Of a stretch of 64,000 nt of DNA, positions 44,401 through 53,377 are shown one piece after another (position 1 is the stretch's first letter; each line of letters opens with the position of its first letter). Position numbers and translations under genes: made by a program. Below the pieces are notes generated by a model, which saw nothing but the letters and a program-made list of their open reading frames with translations, was not told the origin of the DNA and did not search any database. The stretch is taken from contig CM055900.1 of NCBI GenBank assembly GCA_029582155.1, positions 45,322,236 to 45,386,235 of the forward strand, read 5' to 3'. The DNA comes from Panopea generosa. Taxonomy: Eukaryota > Mollusca > Bivalvia > Adapedonta > Hiatellidae.

Positions 44401-46437
44401 TGTATGTAAATTTGACAATTTCTTTGTTTTGTGTTTAGATATTAATTGGCTTTTAATATAATTGTATTTCCAGAAAATTTATCATTTTCTACATGATTTG
44501 AGCCAACTTAGGGTTCCTTTGGATGAATATTAATTTTTTTTTAATAATTGTTGGTTTACATTAACAACACATTTTGAGATTTTAGTGAAACTTACCCCTG
44601 GTCAAATATACTGGGATTGTTTGTCTATAGCACTAAAATTACAAACAATAAGTTCATTGTGTCTTGTATAAGGATACAAGGCTCTGATATGACTGGAATA
44701 TTGTTTTAAGAGATATGGAACAGTGATATAATAAATGGGGTGTTGGTCATGTACACCAGTCCCAAGTTTCACGAAAAACTAAAGTCTATTATTTTACTAG
44801 TGTACTCAGTTTCATACTAAAATTTGCACACAATTTAAGTTTAGGTAAAATAACTATGTTCTTGAAACCAGGGCGAGAGTTTCATCATAGATTCAATTCT
44901 GATTGTCAAAAACAAGACCTACATGTAGTACAAGTTTTACCAACAAAACGATTCACAGAGAACTCTGAGCTTCCTTCACAATCAATGATTGAATTGATTG
45001 ATTGATTGAATATTTAGCATCATTTTTATGCCATTGAGGGCTAACAGACGATCAATTAACTTAACCATTGTTTCCTGGGATTAACCAGTACTCGAGCACA
45101 CCCTGTCTCCGCAAGTAACTGATAACTTTCCCACTTGAATCAGTGGTGAGAGACGAATGATAATGAGACACAATGTCGTATATCAATCATCACGGAGACT
45201 GTTGCCGGGCGGGGGCATTCACAATCAAGCTAAATGAAATAAGTAAAGTTCATTCCCATGTGTTGGAATGCATAATTTATCATTTGTGAATGTTATCAGA
45301 CTGTAACCCTGTATATTCATTGACCAGGTGGGCCTCTGACTGTAACAAATGCAAACCTGTGTCTGAACGTCTCACACCACTATTACATTTCCCATAGGGC
45401 TCCATTGTAACATTTATGTCCAAAACAGAGTGAAAAATTAAATTCTGCAGCATGTGTCTGGGCTCAAATTCTTCACTGGTTCAAGATATGCAATTATAAA
45501 GGAAAAAAAGTAGACCTTGACCAGGTTGTTTTTTTTTAAATTCAATGCTTTTGTGAGACCTATCAATTTCCAGAGTAATGATATGTCAACTATTCGCCCT
45601 AGATGCGGTTCGAACCAACAATTCTGAAATGACACAGAATTGTCCAGAAAGCTGGTATGAGCACCAAATTTTCAGTGGTGATTTCTAAAATACTGACCAT
45701 TTAACCCATGCTAGCAAAAAACAAAACACTGCAGTACAAAGCCCTGAAAAAAGAAGAAAAAGAGAACTAAAGTTTTATTTCCACCTCCTTCATCTGTAGG
45801 TCCGGAGTACTCAAGGGAGATAATAGTGGTGTGAGTCCTGAAGAGGACTTTTTTTTAAAATTTAAGATTCTAAATTGACATATTATGTAACAATACTCAA
45901 TACAAGTTCAATAAAGCTAAATGCATCCCAATATCTGAACTAATTCTGAAATAAAATAAGTTGTAGTGACACATGGTTTCAGTCAAAATGCTGCTATTTC
46001 ATGTAAAAAAGCAAGAATTCACAACCCTACAGTCTAATGCTTTTGTGAGACCTATCAATTTCCAGAGTAATGATATGTCAACTATTCGCCCTAGATGCGG
46101 TTCGAACCAACAATTCTGAAATGACACAGAATTGTCCAGAAAGCTGGTATGAGCACCAAATTTTCAGTGGTGATTTCTAAAATACTGACCATTTAACCCA
46201 TGCTAGCAAAAAACAAAACACTGCAGTACAAAGCCCTGAAAAAAGAAGAAAAAGAGAACTAAAGTTTTATTTCCACCTCCTTCATCTGTAGGTCCGGAGT
46301 ACTCAAGGGAGATAATAGTGGTGTGAGTCCTGAAGCGACTGCTGCCACAGTACTTCCCGAAGATATTTGGCAAAACACAGGACCATCCGTTAGATACCGT
46401 TGCCACTGAAAAGGCATTTGAAAAACTTGTTAAAGAG
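29249..46437 (+). CDS. OPLAH: 5-oxoprolinase, N-terminal third (eleven exons, possibly defective)
   Basis: OPLAH hydrolyses 5-oxo-L-proline to glutamate with ATP in the gamma-glutamyl cycle; it is a cytosolic homodimer. Exons 1-11 code for about 434 residues that read like the start of the family: [12 protein letters not shown] near residue 7, [19 protein letters not shown] in exon 2, [12 protein letters not shown] in exon 8, [15 protein letters not shown] across exons 8-9, [10 protein letters not shown] in exon 10. These belong to the hydantoinase A-like half. The start ATG at 29282 follows a 5' UTR acceptor. Exon 9 is one base short of the frame and exon 11 is interrupted by a ~960-bp repeat element. 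The rest of the ~1,280-residue enzyme was not found before 64000. Family assignment is secure; integrity is doubtful. Confidence 0.9.
29282..29446 (+). CDS. OPLAH: OPLAH exon 1
   Basis: 165 nt, residues 1-55, ending at CAG|GTTAGA in phase 0. [12 protein letters not shown] is the N-terminal nucleotide-binding-type loop of the oxoprolinase/hydantoinase family; LLSEDPQNY and EGIRRILEQ follow as in vertebrate OPLAH. The 5' UTR part starts at 29249. Confidence 0.95.
29489..29510. repeat. (TA)n microsatellite
   Basis: About eleven TA units in OPLAH intron 1. Confidence 0.9.
30241..30432 (+). CDS. OPLAH: OPLAH exon 2
   Basis: 192 nt, residues 56-119, acceptor TTATTCAG, donor CTG|GTAATT, phase 0 at both ends. 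[19 protein letters not shown] and [19 protein letters not shown] are near-invariant family segments. Confidence 0.95.
31964..32089 (+). CDS. OPLAH: OPLAH exon 3
   Basis: 126 nt, residues 120-161, acceptor TGTTGCAG, donor [26 protein letters not shown] matches the family's 'LYEEV-EVDERV' region. Phase 0 at both ends. Confidence 0.9.
32390..32615 (-). repeat. dispersed repeat F, inverted copy
   Basis: Reverse complement of the 28345-28490 block: GTTTGGGTAGCTGCAGTTTT, GAGTAGGTGGGAGCATGGCA and GGACAGAAATCATGAAAAA are shared. In OPLAH intron 3. Confidence 0.65.
33612..33820 (+). repeat. dispersed repeat E, copy 1
   Basis: Matches 36148-36440 at both ends (AGCTATTGCCATGACCC, AACACCCAGGTTAAACTTTT, GGCGAGCTTTGTTGTCTTCT, GACAACTCTTGTTA). 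Resembles a frequent bivalve repeat. In OPLAH intron 3. Confidence 0.75.
33909..34015 (+). CDS. OPLAH: OPLAH exon 4
   Basis: 107 nt, residues 162-196 plus two bases, acceptor CGTGTTTCAG, donor [26 protein letters not shown] corresponds to the family's 'SLAVVLMHSYT'. Confidence 0.93.
34070..34255 (+). mobile_element. tRNA-derived SINE (family B), degraded
   Basis: The head GCATGGTCCAGTGGTAGAGC is A-box-like. The body has TTTGTACTGGATCTACCCAG, AAAACTTGTTTCACAAGTGA and a trailing AATAAATTT. The middle is altered by a G-rich insertion. In OPLAH intron 4. Confidence 0.65.
34256..35497 (+). other. OPLAH intron 4, no recognised content
   Basis: AT-rich intronic sequence without supported features. 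Confidence 0.5.
35498..35613 (+). CDS. OPLAH: OPLAH exon 5
   Basis: 116 nt, acceptor TTTGCTACAG, donor ACAG|GTGAGC, entering with one base and leaving with one. [20 protein letters not shown] and IVPRGYT are highly conserved in the family. Confidence 0.95.
35815..35990 (+). repeat. SINE body fragment (family B)
   Basis: GAGAGGTTCAGGGTTTGATT (B-box-like) is followed by TTGGTACTGGTTCTACCAAT and TTGAGCTTTCTTCGTAATGG, as in 18130-18310. In OPLAH intron 5. Confidence 0.65.
36148..36440 (+). repeat. dispersed repeat E, copy 2
   Basis: Begins TTAGCTCGCCGGGACGAAGT and ends GGCGAGCTTTGTTGTCTTCT then GACAACTCTTGTTAT. Longer than the copy at 33612-33820. The 60-100 residue open frames within it belong to the repeat. 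Confidence 0.75.
36650..38030 (+). repeat. 90-bp minisatellite, ~15 copies
   Basis: Each unit contains CTGTGTTTGTGTAATGTGAC, GTACTAAAAGTTTCATCCCA, TGTTGCTCAGTATTTAGAGG and ATACTTCCAGGTCCTGCTGG. The 90-bp period is divisible by three, so frames of up to 176 codons stay open on both strands with a 30-residue periodicity. I regard these as artefacts. The array is in OPLAH intron 5. Some units are 87-96 bp, for example the one near 37210. Confidence 0.95.
38373..38510. repeat. compound (ATT)n-(ATC)n-(ATCC)n microsatellite
   Basis: ATT repeats, then ATC repeats, then short ATCC repeats, adjoining the start of repeat D. Confidence 0.95.
38505..38680 (+). repeat. dispersed repeat D, copy 2
   Basis: GGTTGGCCCAGTGTCAATAT and ATGTGGCTGGGCGGG match 12003-12290 in inverse orientation. 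It follows a trinucleotide tract exactly as the other copy does. Confidence 0.7.
38781..38860 (+). CDS. OPLAH: OPLAH exon 6
   Basis: 80 nt, acceptor TGTATTGCAG, donor CAG|GTATGG, finishing in phase 0. [18 protein letters not shown] corresponds to the family's '[15 protein letters not shown]'. Confidence 0.95.
38861..39659 (+). other. OPLAH intron 6
   Basis: Contains a block at about 39255-39500 (NTTGCCAAAAATGATA, GCTCGGCAAGAGCCTCTCA, TTTGCCAACTCGTT) that recurs in shorter form at 42555-42650. It is probably a dispersed repeat of unknown class. Confidence 0.5.
39660..39712 (+). CDS. OPLAH: OPLAH exon 7
   Basis: 53 nt, acceptor AATCAACAG, donor [27 protein letters not shown] matches the family's 'VLFMRSDGGLAPM'. 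Exits in phase 2. Confidence 0.95.
40205..40425 (+). mobile_element. tRNA-derived SINE (family B)
   Basis: Best-preserved copy: A-box TGGTTCAGTGGCAGAGCATC, B-box GTGGGTTCGATCCTCCCTC, then CTTGAGCAAGACACTTTATC, AGTACTGGTTCTACCCAGGG and AATAACTTGTTTCTC. An AT-rich tail with AATAAATAAG follows. In OPLAH intron 7. Confidence 0.8.
40426..41087 (+). other. OPLAH intron 7, remainder
   Basis: A TA-rich tract lies at about 40760-40795. Nothing else recognised. Confidence 0.5.
41088..41200 (+). CDS. OPLAH: OPLAH exon 8
   Basis: 113 nt, acceptor GATATTTCAG, donor [30 protein letters not shown] and PVIGFDMG are conserved; the GGVVGY loop belongs to the hydantoinase A actin-like fold. Confidence 0.95.
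41249..41553. mobile_element. piggyBac-like MITE (copy 2)
   Basis: CCCTTTACTTGATAT...ATGAAGTAAAGGG between TTAA sites at 41245-41248 and 41554-41557. The left part is a small tandem array of AATATAGACGCCTTTGGACA. The middle is a long hairpin (AAAACAGTGCAGGAAG...CTTCCTGCACTGTTTT). It matches 17542-17792 in the hairpin and ends. In OPLAH intron 8. Confidence 0.87.
41558..42435 (+). other. OPLAH intron 8, no recognised content
   Basis: Intronic AT-rich sequence without supported features. Confidence 0.5.
42436..42530. repeat. short palindromic element
   Basis: ATGCATCATCGGATACCCCC at the left faces GGGGGTATCCGATGACGCAT at the right, with a second nested pair (GTTGTCAATT / AATTGACAC). The ~95 bp would fold into a near-complete hairpin. 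It looks like a tiny MITE or foldback element. Confidence 0.75.
42806..42893 (+). CDS. OPLAH: OPLAH exon 9, one base short
   Basis: 88 nt, acceptor ATTTATTAG, donor [28 protein letters not shown] and TTAGVTIQ are conserved. The frame needs 89 nt: after GVTIQ the family has A-P-Q, and the bases CACCTCAG would give exactly that if one base preceded them (between 42885 and 42886). As read, the downstream frame is lost. It may be a true frameshift or an assembly indel. Confidence 0.9.
43075..43306 (-). mobile_element. tRNA-derived SINE (family A), copy 2
   Basis: Full-length alignment with 17242-17492 in the same orientation: TTTAATGTCATTTTCAATAC, ATATATGGCATATACAGTTT and GGAGAGAGCAGGACTTGAAC (B-box complement). 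In OPLAH intron 9. Confidence 0.8.
43307..43867 (+). other. OPLAH intron 9, no recognised content
   Basis: Intronic sequence between the SINE and the minisatellite. Nothing supported. Confidence 0.5.
43868..44145 (+). repeat. ~32-bp minisatellite just before exon 10
   Basis: About nine units of GATACAGTCTATAATTTTAA plus TGATGATTA variants run up to about 12 bp before the acceptor TCTTGCAG. It probably covers the branch-point region of OPLAH intron 9. Confidence 0.85.
44158..44275 (+). CDS. OPLAH: OPLAH exon 10
   Basis: 118 nt, acceptor TATCTTGCAG, donor [29 protein letters not shown] and [17 protein letters not shown] are almost invariant in the family. It begins in phase 0, which is what exposes the missing base in exon 9. 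Confidence 0.95.
44276..45009 (+). other. OPLAH intron 10, no recognised content
   Basis: Intronic AT-rich sequence up to the SINE-like copy. Confidence 0.5.
45010..45230 (-). repeat. SINE-like repeat with ATCA/TGAT tail, copy 2
   Basis: Reverse complement of 3190-3420. GATTGATTGATTGAATATTT marks the tail; AACCAGTACTCGAGCACACC and TGGTGAGAGACGAATGATAA are the shared body. In OPLAH intron 10. Confidence 0.7.
45328..46437 (+). CDS. OPLAH: OPLAH exon 11, split by an inserted element
   Basis: The acceptor ATTGACCAG precedes [13 protein letters not shown] (45328-45366). The reading then breaks off and resumes at 46335 with [15 protein letters not shown]...KLVKE, ending at the donor GAG|GTATGA. 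The family has this as one continuous stretch ('DANLVLGRLLP-FP-IFG'). The 5-bp sequence CTGAA occurs at 45363-45367 and again at 46330-46334, as expected for a target duplication. If 45369-46335 were spliced (AAC|GTCTCA ... CTGAAG|CGA) the frame would be kept. Confidence 0.85.
45368..46329. mobile_element. TIR element inserted in OPLAH exon 11
   Basis: The left end is CGTCTCACACCACTATTACA; the right end, in reverse complement, is GACTCACACCACTATTATCT, a TIR core of TCACACCACTATTA. It is flanked by CTGAA duplicates. It contains no transposase. The interior holds a perfect 300-bp direct repeat. The class is undetermined. Confidence 0.75.
45544..45843 (+). repeat. 300-bp perfect direct repeat, copy 1
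   Basis: Identical by eye, base for base, to 46036-46335 (offset 492). It starts AATGCTTTTGTGAGACC and ends GTGTGAGTCCTGAAG. Here it is followed by AGGACTTTTTTTT. Confidence 0.95.
46036..46335 (+). repeat. 300-bp perfect direct repeat, copy 2
   Basis: Second copy, followed directly by the resumed OPLAH coding sequence CGACTGCTGCCACAG. Its right edge coincides with the AG of the candidate acceptor. Confidence 0.95.
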
Positions 46438-48699
46438 GTATGATCAATTGTTCTATTTTATTAATAGGGTAGTTTTTTCAACTCACCCCAGTGCCGGCAT
46501 CTGTATTTGTGTCCCGTCTGCGGTTAAGTTTTTAAAGTTGTTCATGCGTGAGAGAAAAGTCAAAGAGTCACCATCAAATAAATGGTGCATTATATTTTAA
46601 GGAATTACTTTTTGTAATTTTCTTGACTTTGCTTGCTTGTCCAGAGCATGGCACTGTGAAAGCAGCTTTGTATATACATGTTTACATATTTATTAAGTGA
46701 CAAAAAACATTTCCGAAATTATTCATGGTCAGGTGAATAAGACATGAAATTGATACTTTTTAAGAAAATACATCAAAGGTAAGATACACAAAATCTCAGA
46801 TGGCGGAGAGGATGGGGGGGGGGGGGGGGGGGGGTTAGCTGTTCCGTTCAGTATATTATCATTAAACCAAGCCATATCATTAATTTCGTCGTGATAATTA
46901 TATACTATCTTTATTCGTACTGATAATTTTTTGTTCTGTATATTTTACAAGAATATAATTCCAATCACAATTGCATATAGATATTGAAAGCATTTTCATT
47001 CGACAATGCCAACTTTTTAAAGAATTTTATGTTTCAATAAAAACATGGATGTGCGTTTCTCACGTAAACGAAGTAGCATCGACATTTGGCCGGTTTAATA
47101 GATATATTATACGAACACAAATGATGTGCATCACGATTCCACTTCTTTCAAAATACAAAAATAGTTATTTTGCTATATTCTTCAGTTTATTGTTTTGGTA
47201 TTAATTGATATTGTTCTGAAATTTTAACGGGCGCCACAATCAGAACACAAGTTGTTTTGACACACGATGAAGCAGGTCACTGAATATTCAATTTTGAGAT
47301 ATAGCGATACAAGATCGTGTACCTTTGTGACGATCCTGATTTATCGAACGTGAATGTTACTCGTTGACAAAAGTTGTTTGCCACCGACCAATGTATTCAA
47401 CAGGAAAATATGAAATAAAAAAATGTATTGATAACTTAAGTTCGAATGCAGGATAGCATGATATAATGTTTATACACACGTTTACAACTTGCACTTTTAA
47501 AATGTTCCAAATTCGTATTCTCCTTCATGAGCGTAGGTTTATATGGCTTTCGTAAATGTAACATTTAAACAACCGTGTAGACAAAACCTAAACAATGATA
47601 TCAGTTTCATTGACCTTGTGAGGCGTAACAGTGTAAACTACACTGTGTGGGTAGATTTATTTCCTTGAACTATAGATATTTTGTCAAAATGTGGAGATAA
47701 CAGACGAGTGTTTATTTATTCACCTCAGAATAGTTCGCCATGTTACAAAAAAAGCATACCCTGCTAAGGAGTTCAGTTTGTAATGGAAATCAAAACGATT
47801 ACGATTAAATTGAATATTTCCACTTACATATTTTACTTGATGGTCTCAAATGTTCATGACGTAGTTCAGAATAAGATAGCGTCAATAATAAATGTGTAGT
47901 TTGGTGGTCTTTGTGGAATTTAATAGTCGTATCGGACAATTACGTGACTATGCTGAACATGATGAAATTGATCCACACATGGGAGGAATACTTCCTGAAC
48001 AATACCGCCTGACTCGCCAACTGTAATAGTTTCTCAAGATGAGTTGACAAATCAAAACGGGCCATTCCTTTAAGGTTTTTTTTGTAAAGAAACCGATCTA
48101 CGTATATTCATTTTGTGCTTGGTAAATCTGATTTAAGTTGAACTTATAGGTATAACTTATAATAGGTTTAATTTTTTTTATTTTCTCACTATATTCTTAT
48201 TTTCATGTACTTGTATAGGTTATAAATATGTTTTATATTTAATTGCTGAATAAAGATATTGGTATTTGTATTTATAACAATCTAAATAAATGTCGAATTT
48301 TCAAATCTGATGATAATATAATAACTATGTGTAGAACTAGGTCGTAATATAAGCATAGTATCAGACAAAAACGCTTTTCTTGTCGCAAAACAAAGCTCTA
48401 AAACTGTTAGAGTATTGAATGCAAAGGGTATTGGAAATATCAAAAGATGTCCACGCAAATTACAAATCTGTCTCAGCTTCAAATTATGCACGTTGTCTTA
48501 AAGTGGTAAATAATCCTGATGACATTTTTACGAATGTGTTGTTTTTGAAGGATATGTATTTATATGGGGAAAGTCAGGTTCTGTTTGATGCAGATATTTC
48601 CCAGAGTTGTAGAGTGACTGTTTCATAGTACCTGTATCTAAAAGTAATTAACTTGACAATTTCACTATGCTAGTAGTACACTCAGAAAATGTCATCTTG
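46438..48699. other. no recognised gene; G-run
   Basis: If OPLAH continues, this is intron. A G21 run lies at 46814-46834. I found no further OPLAH exon and no other supported gene. Confidence 0.45.
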
Positions 48700-49985
48700 T
48701 ACCCTCAATAATCAATTAAATAATGTGACAAAGCTATAGCACATATATAATGAGGCACATGCAGGGTTAAGAAAAAACATGAGTACAGTAAACAACATCT
48801 TAATAAACCTAATGGAATTCATGGAATTTGATTGTGCTTTCGGGGATTTTAATAATACTTTCGATATTGTAGTGAGAGACGTTTAAAAGTATATAGACTG
48901 ATAAAGTATGTGGTCAGATATCAAATTTTAAACGTGACTAAATCGATGTTTATGTTCAAAAGCCGAAGAAAAATATATGAATACATTAAGTGAATATTTT
49001 TCGTGTATGTTGGTGTTTAGGCAAGGGGCGTGTTTATCACCATTTTTTAATTAGTATGTATACACAGACGACATTATTATTTTCTTTGCAAAGTTTAAGG
49101 GTGAATGGCAAAACTCGTTACATAGTTTAGCTAACTATTGCTGTAAATGGATGTTAACCCTGAATTCACAAAAGACAAAACATATGATTTGGAAGTGACT
49201 TTTGATCGATTACATATATACATCTATTTTCTTTCACTTTTTAAATAACGAATTAAAGATGTTTTCTTATTAAGAAATGGGAGACAAAGTGTTAACTATT
49301 CCACAAAGAGCACTATTTTATAGGTCTTTGAGTTCAACCTTTATCTCCTTATATAACAAAATCTTCGCATAGAATAGAGACAGAGTGAGTTCGGTGGTGC
49401 AAGCCCGAAAGTGTACCGTGCCATGTTAGGTAATGTAGACAATGCAAATTATAAGAAGATGAGCATAATTTTTTATAACTGAATGTCAAGATTATACAGA
49501 CTTAAGAACAATTTATATCATAAAAAACTTTTAAACATGTCTAAATTACCTGAAATTTACGAAACTTATCAATAGCAGAATGCCATGTGATTCTGAGATG
49601 ATGAAGTCGATAGTATATAGCTTTTGAACGTCGTAAGAGTTTGAATAGATGTTAATTTATTGAAATATTTTGTTCAATATAAACAATCAACATTAAAAGT
49701 AACAAATGTAAGTTTTTGCTGTTTTCTGTCGATTTCCTTTGTGTTTGGTTTTGTATGTTGTTGATTTTCTTTTATTAATAATGGATATCTCCCGTTGTGA
49801 GACTTTTAAAAACGTATTTTGCTTTCGTTTTAAAGTTCAAACTATAGCTAACATTTATAATATTTCAATTACTTGTTTTATTCAAATGGATAGTGTATGT
49901 GTTTCTAATCAACAATTGCTTTATATCATCCCACTATTAATACTTATGTTATAATATTTGTGTTATGGGCCATATTTGGCGTCAA
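48700..49985 (+). mobile_element. decayed LINE (non-LTR retrotransposon) fragment
   Basis: Plus-strand remnants of a reverse transcriptase appear in order but in shifting frames: FGDFNNTFDIVVRDV near 48840-48885, FRQGACLSPFF near 49015-49045, YTDDIIIFFAKF near 49060-49100 (active-site box), and CKWMLTLNSQKTKHMIW near 49140-49190. The tail AGGCCATATTTGGC-type end with AATAAATAATATATTATATA (near 49970-50005) may be the 3' terminus. CR1/RTE-like, inactive. Confidence 0.75.
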
Positions 49986-50475
49986 ATAAATAATATATTA
50001 TATATATACACCAGTGTTATGTACACATCACGTATGTAATATTTTAATAGCATCCGGTGATTGTACTTAAATAATAAATACGGTTTTAAACAATATTTAC
50101 AATACATACAATATTGTTTTATACGCTTCGGGATATTAATATCTCTATATATTTAAACTATATTAAAGTATTTAAAAGTCTGTGTTATGTAATAGAAAAA
50201 TATATTGTGTAGAATCATTGTTCTGAATACAAAAACACGTACATGTACCATAGTACGAGATGAATAAATTTGATTTGAGCCCTTGAAGGAATATGTTTTT
50301 TCATAACAAAATAAAGAAACACTACGCTATTTTCGCAATCGTTTCTGGTGTGCTGTTAAACCTGCCTTTCAATGTTCATAGTAAGCATAATATTTGAAAT
50401 TAATTTCTGTCGATTTCCGACAACACACATTTGGAAACAAATAATCAAAATAATTATAAATAAGACATACAATAC
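49986..50475. other. intergenic, nothing recognised
   Basis: AT-rich sequence between the LINE remnant and the receptor duplicate. No homologues of receptor exons 5-9 were found here. Confidence 0.5.
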
Positions 50476-50638
50476 CTTCATCATATACAGAAAGATACCC
50501 ATCTGCGCCACACCAAGTTTCATCAGGTTGTTTGCATTTGTTATTACACATTGTTGAACTAAGATCTTTTAAACTTTCGTTTTCGACAGTGTTCCCAAAA
50601 CAATAGCAACTGGCGGTTGATGTTTCATCATATGATTT
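50476..50638 (-). pseudogene. duplicate of receptor exon 4 (WSC second half), still open
   Basis: 163 nt, the same length as exon 4, acceptor CCTCTTTAG, donor GAAG|GTATTG. It codes for SCYCFGNTVENESLKDLSS, CNNKCKQ and CGADGYLSVYDE: all five cysteines of the half-domain are present. It would be functional if spliced into an open transcript. Confidence 0.88.
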
Positions 50639-51002
50639 CTAAAGAGGAAACATACATAACAACTACAATATTCATAGGAACTTCAACGCTATGCATTGAT
50701 TAAATATATAATACTGAAACTATAGCCATTTATTAAATTCCCTTTGAAAATGAAAATGAGGGCCAACGACAGGAAGCTACATTCCTCCTCGCCCCCATCC
50801 TGCATGCTATATAAATGCTCTTCGGGGTAGCCATTTCATTGCAGTGTATTCTATATTACATCACAGGTATGTCCAATTACACTAAGTACAACAAATTTTT
50901 ACCATTATATATATGGCGTAACATGATATTAATGTGACATAGATAAGTTAAAATTAATAAAAAATTCTCACGAAAGTCACTTATATTAGAATAAGCACTC
51001 AC

Positions 51003-51111
51003 TTCAATACCGAAATGTTCGCTTTTACAGGCAGAGAAGCAGCCACCAGGACCAACGCCATGAAGCTATGGAGCGTGAGTCGAGGTTTTATTTTCTTCAG
51101 TTGAACACATC
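51003..51111 (-). pseudogene. duplicate of receptor exon 3 (WSC first half), frameshifted
   Basis: Begins GCVQLKKI in one frame and ends GGCFSACKSEHFGIE in another, with five extra bases between them and a TAG in the second frame. The flanking acceptor-like ATCAAG and donor GAA|GTGAGT are conserved with 19122-19225. Confidence 0.85.
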
Positions 51112-52850
51112 CTTGATAAATCAAACGTGTGCATTAATTTTAATTGTTTGACAGTATTATGCATTTAAACATGTACATCATGGTTGAAGAAAACCTAATA
51201 AACTATCGTGTCTATATTATCGTTGTAGGTAAGGCGTATCATATCGAGTTAATACAAAGTAACTGCTCAATTATGTACATTGGCAAAATACTAAAATCAA
51301 AACAATATTCATAACGCCTTAATTAAAATAAACTTTATTATATTATGTTATGTTTTGTTTGGTTGAGACCCAGTTATTTTATTGTGTTGTACCCCAGTGA
51401 TTAGGAAATAAGGATATATTTACTCTAAATCTTTTAAAGTGAGATGGGTGTGAACTTATTTCTCCCAATTATATCTTACTGTTTCTATTCTGAATAATTA
51501 TTGTTCTGAAAATATTTGCCAAAAATTTGTGATTTTATAAATGATATAAAAGTAAACAAGGCGCACACACAATATGCTTTTACTGTAAATAATCAATATA
51601 ACAATGAAGCTGAGATCTTGTGCCTGTTTATGCACATCTTTTAAACTATTGGAGTAAAATGCAATCATTGTTTTTATTTTATGTGTACATTACCGCTTCA
51701 TCAAACTGTATCTGGGACTTTGGTTAAGTATTCAATACATTCCGCATAGTCAACATTCATTCAACATCTGAGACTTCATATTTAAGAAATTATTACCATA
51801 TAAAACATTTGTCATCACGTTAGTTGTGAAATAATGAGTGAAAACTAAAATATATATAAAAGTTGATACTGTTACATCGATGTACTGTTGGAAGTTAAAA
51901 TCAATGTTTGTACGTTTGCCATACAATTATGTAGCCCCGAATATGTGAAATACGATGACTTTCATCATTTTAACGTGTAATATCCCGTTCTAAAAAAGAA
52001 AATAAATTAAGGATATGCACATATACTTGGATATTCTCATTTCATCTTTGCTCAACACGCAATGTGTTCAGATACTCATACATCTGATGCTTAATAAGAC
52101 CACCCATTATAATGAAACAATATGATATAAATAGTCATTGTTTTATATCAATAACAATATATATATATTAAACAATGGGAGTTGTCAAAATAAGTAAAGG
52201 ACTTGGAAAGTTTGCCCTTAATATTACATATATGAAAATGTTGAATTTTGTATATATTATATCATAATGTGCATCTTTACATCTGTTACAATTAAATTAA
52301 AAAATACAAAAAAAAAAGACCAACCATTATAAGAAGACGTAGCATTTAAAAGTCATTAATATATAAAACTCTAAATAATGGATTAAAACACAATACGAAC
52401 CATATTGGTATTTTAGGCCTTTTTAAACCCCATTTAGCATATTTAAGCGTTTAGTGTACACTGTATAACATAAGAATACTACAAAACAAAAGTGATATGC
52501 TTTCGGTGTATAATGATGTATCACCTGCATCAAATTGCTAGTATGATCATTCATAGTACACATTACGTACAATTGTTGGGCAAATCGCGTTTAAAATGCA
52601 GCAATGAAAATAAATAATTAAATAAATTTATATATATATACATTACTCGCCAAATAATCAGATCACACATTTATGATTAAAATAAATAGTAAAGTATTGC
52701 ATACATTCAAACGTAAAGAAGTATGTGTTAGAGGAGTGCATGAAACATGAAGTTGCTACTATTTGTAGACAAAGCCATCCGATATTTAATAAAGCTCAGT
52801 ATGACCTTTCACTGTTCATGTGTTTCGACCTCCTGTATTTTAACACTCAC
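51112..52850 (-). other. intron of receptor duplicate, no recognised content
   Basis: AT-rich sequence corresponding to receptor intron 2. It lacks the dispersed repeats found in that intron of the intact gene. Confidence 0.5.
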
Positions 52851-52926
52851 CTGTATACTGGAATATATTGTAAGACTTAACGTAACCTAACCAGGCTTTG
52901 TCACCAAGCTGTAAACCAGCGATGTT
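52851..52926 (-). pseudogene. duplicate of receptor exon 2, 3' part only
   Basis: About 25 codons, NIAGLQLGDKAWLGYVKSYN then IFQYT, ending at donor ACAG|GTGAGT, closely matching residues 56-80 of the intact receptor. Homology stops abruptly near 52926. Confidence 0.85.
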
Positions 52927-53377
52927 TAAAAACGAAATGAATGTGAAATAAATGTTCGAATAAAACTAGCTAAAAATGGTATTGCTTTATTACGAAGCAG
53001 TTCACCGTCCTTCTCTAAGCCGTTAAAGCTCTGATTCTTATATTCAGGTAAACACCTTTTTTAAAATGGTGTCCAATTCATGATTCATGAATACTATTTC
53101 AATCATTGATTATAATTGTATCGTTCGTCTATTTATGATGAATTATCTTTTAAAACTTATATTTGGTATAACTTTATATAATAATAGCGAAAGAAGTAGA
53201 GTTTATTACCTCTTCTTATAATAATTGCTATATACAGACATTTATGCTATAAAACAACGACATTATTTTGAGGAAGTAAGGGTAACAATGAAAACGAAAG
53301 TAAATCGCATTGACAGAGCATTCATCTTACATGCGACAGTCCTTGGACTTTGTCTCCGGTCGTTCATTCTAGATACT

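Larger units (their letters stand above)
50476..52926 (-). pseudogene. truncated, frameshifted duplicate of the WSC receptor gene
   Basis: Three segments in the same order and orientation as receptor exons 2-4: the 3' part of exon 2 (52851-52926), exon 3 (51003-51111) and exon 4 (50476-50638). The signal-peptide exon, the first half of exon 2 and everything after exon 4 are absent. Exon 3 is 109 nt instead of 104, so its frame is lost between the first cysteine and the NCFSAC-like motif, with an in-frame TAG. Spacing between exons is similar to the intact gene. A tandem duplicate that decayed is the simplest reading. Confidence 0.85.

Noticed and set aside
48419-48628. 69-codon plus-strand frame beginning MQRVLEISKDVHANYK
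   Set aside because: No recognised domain; it lies beside the decayed LINE and may be part of it or chance, so I do not call a gene.
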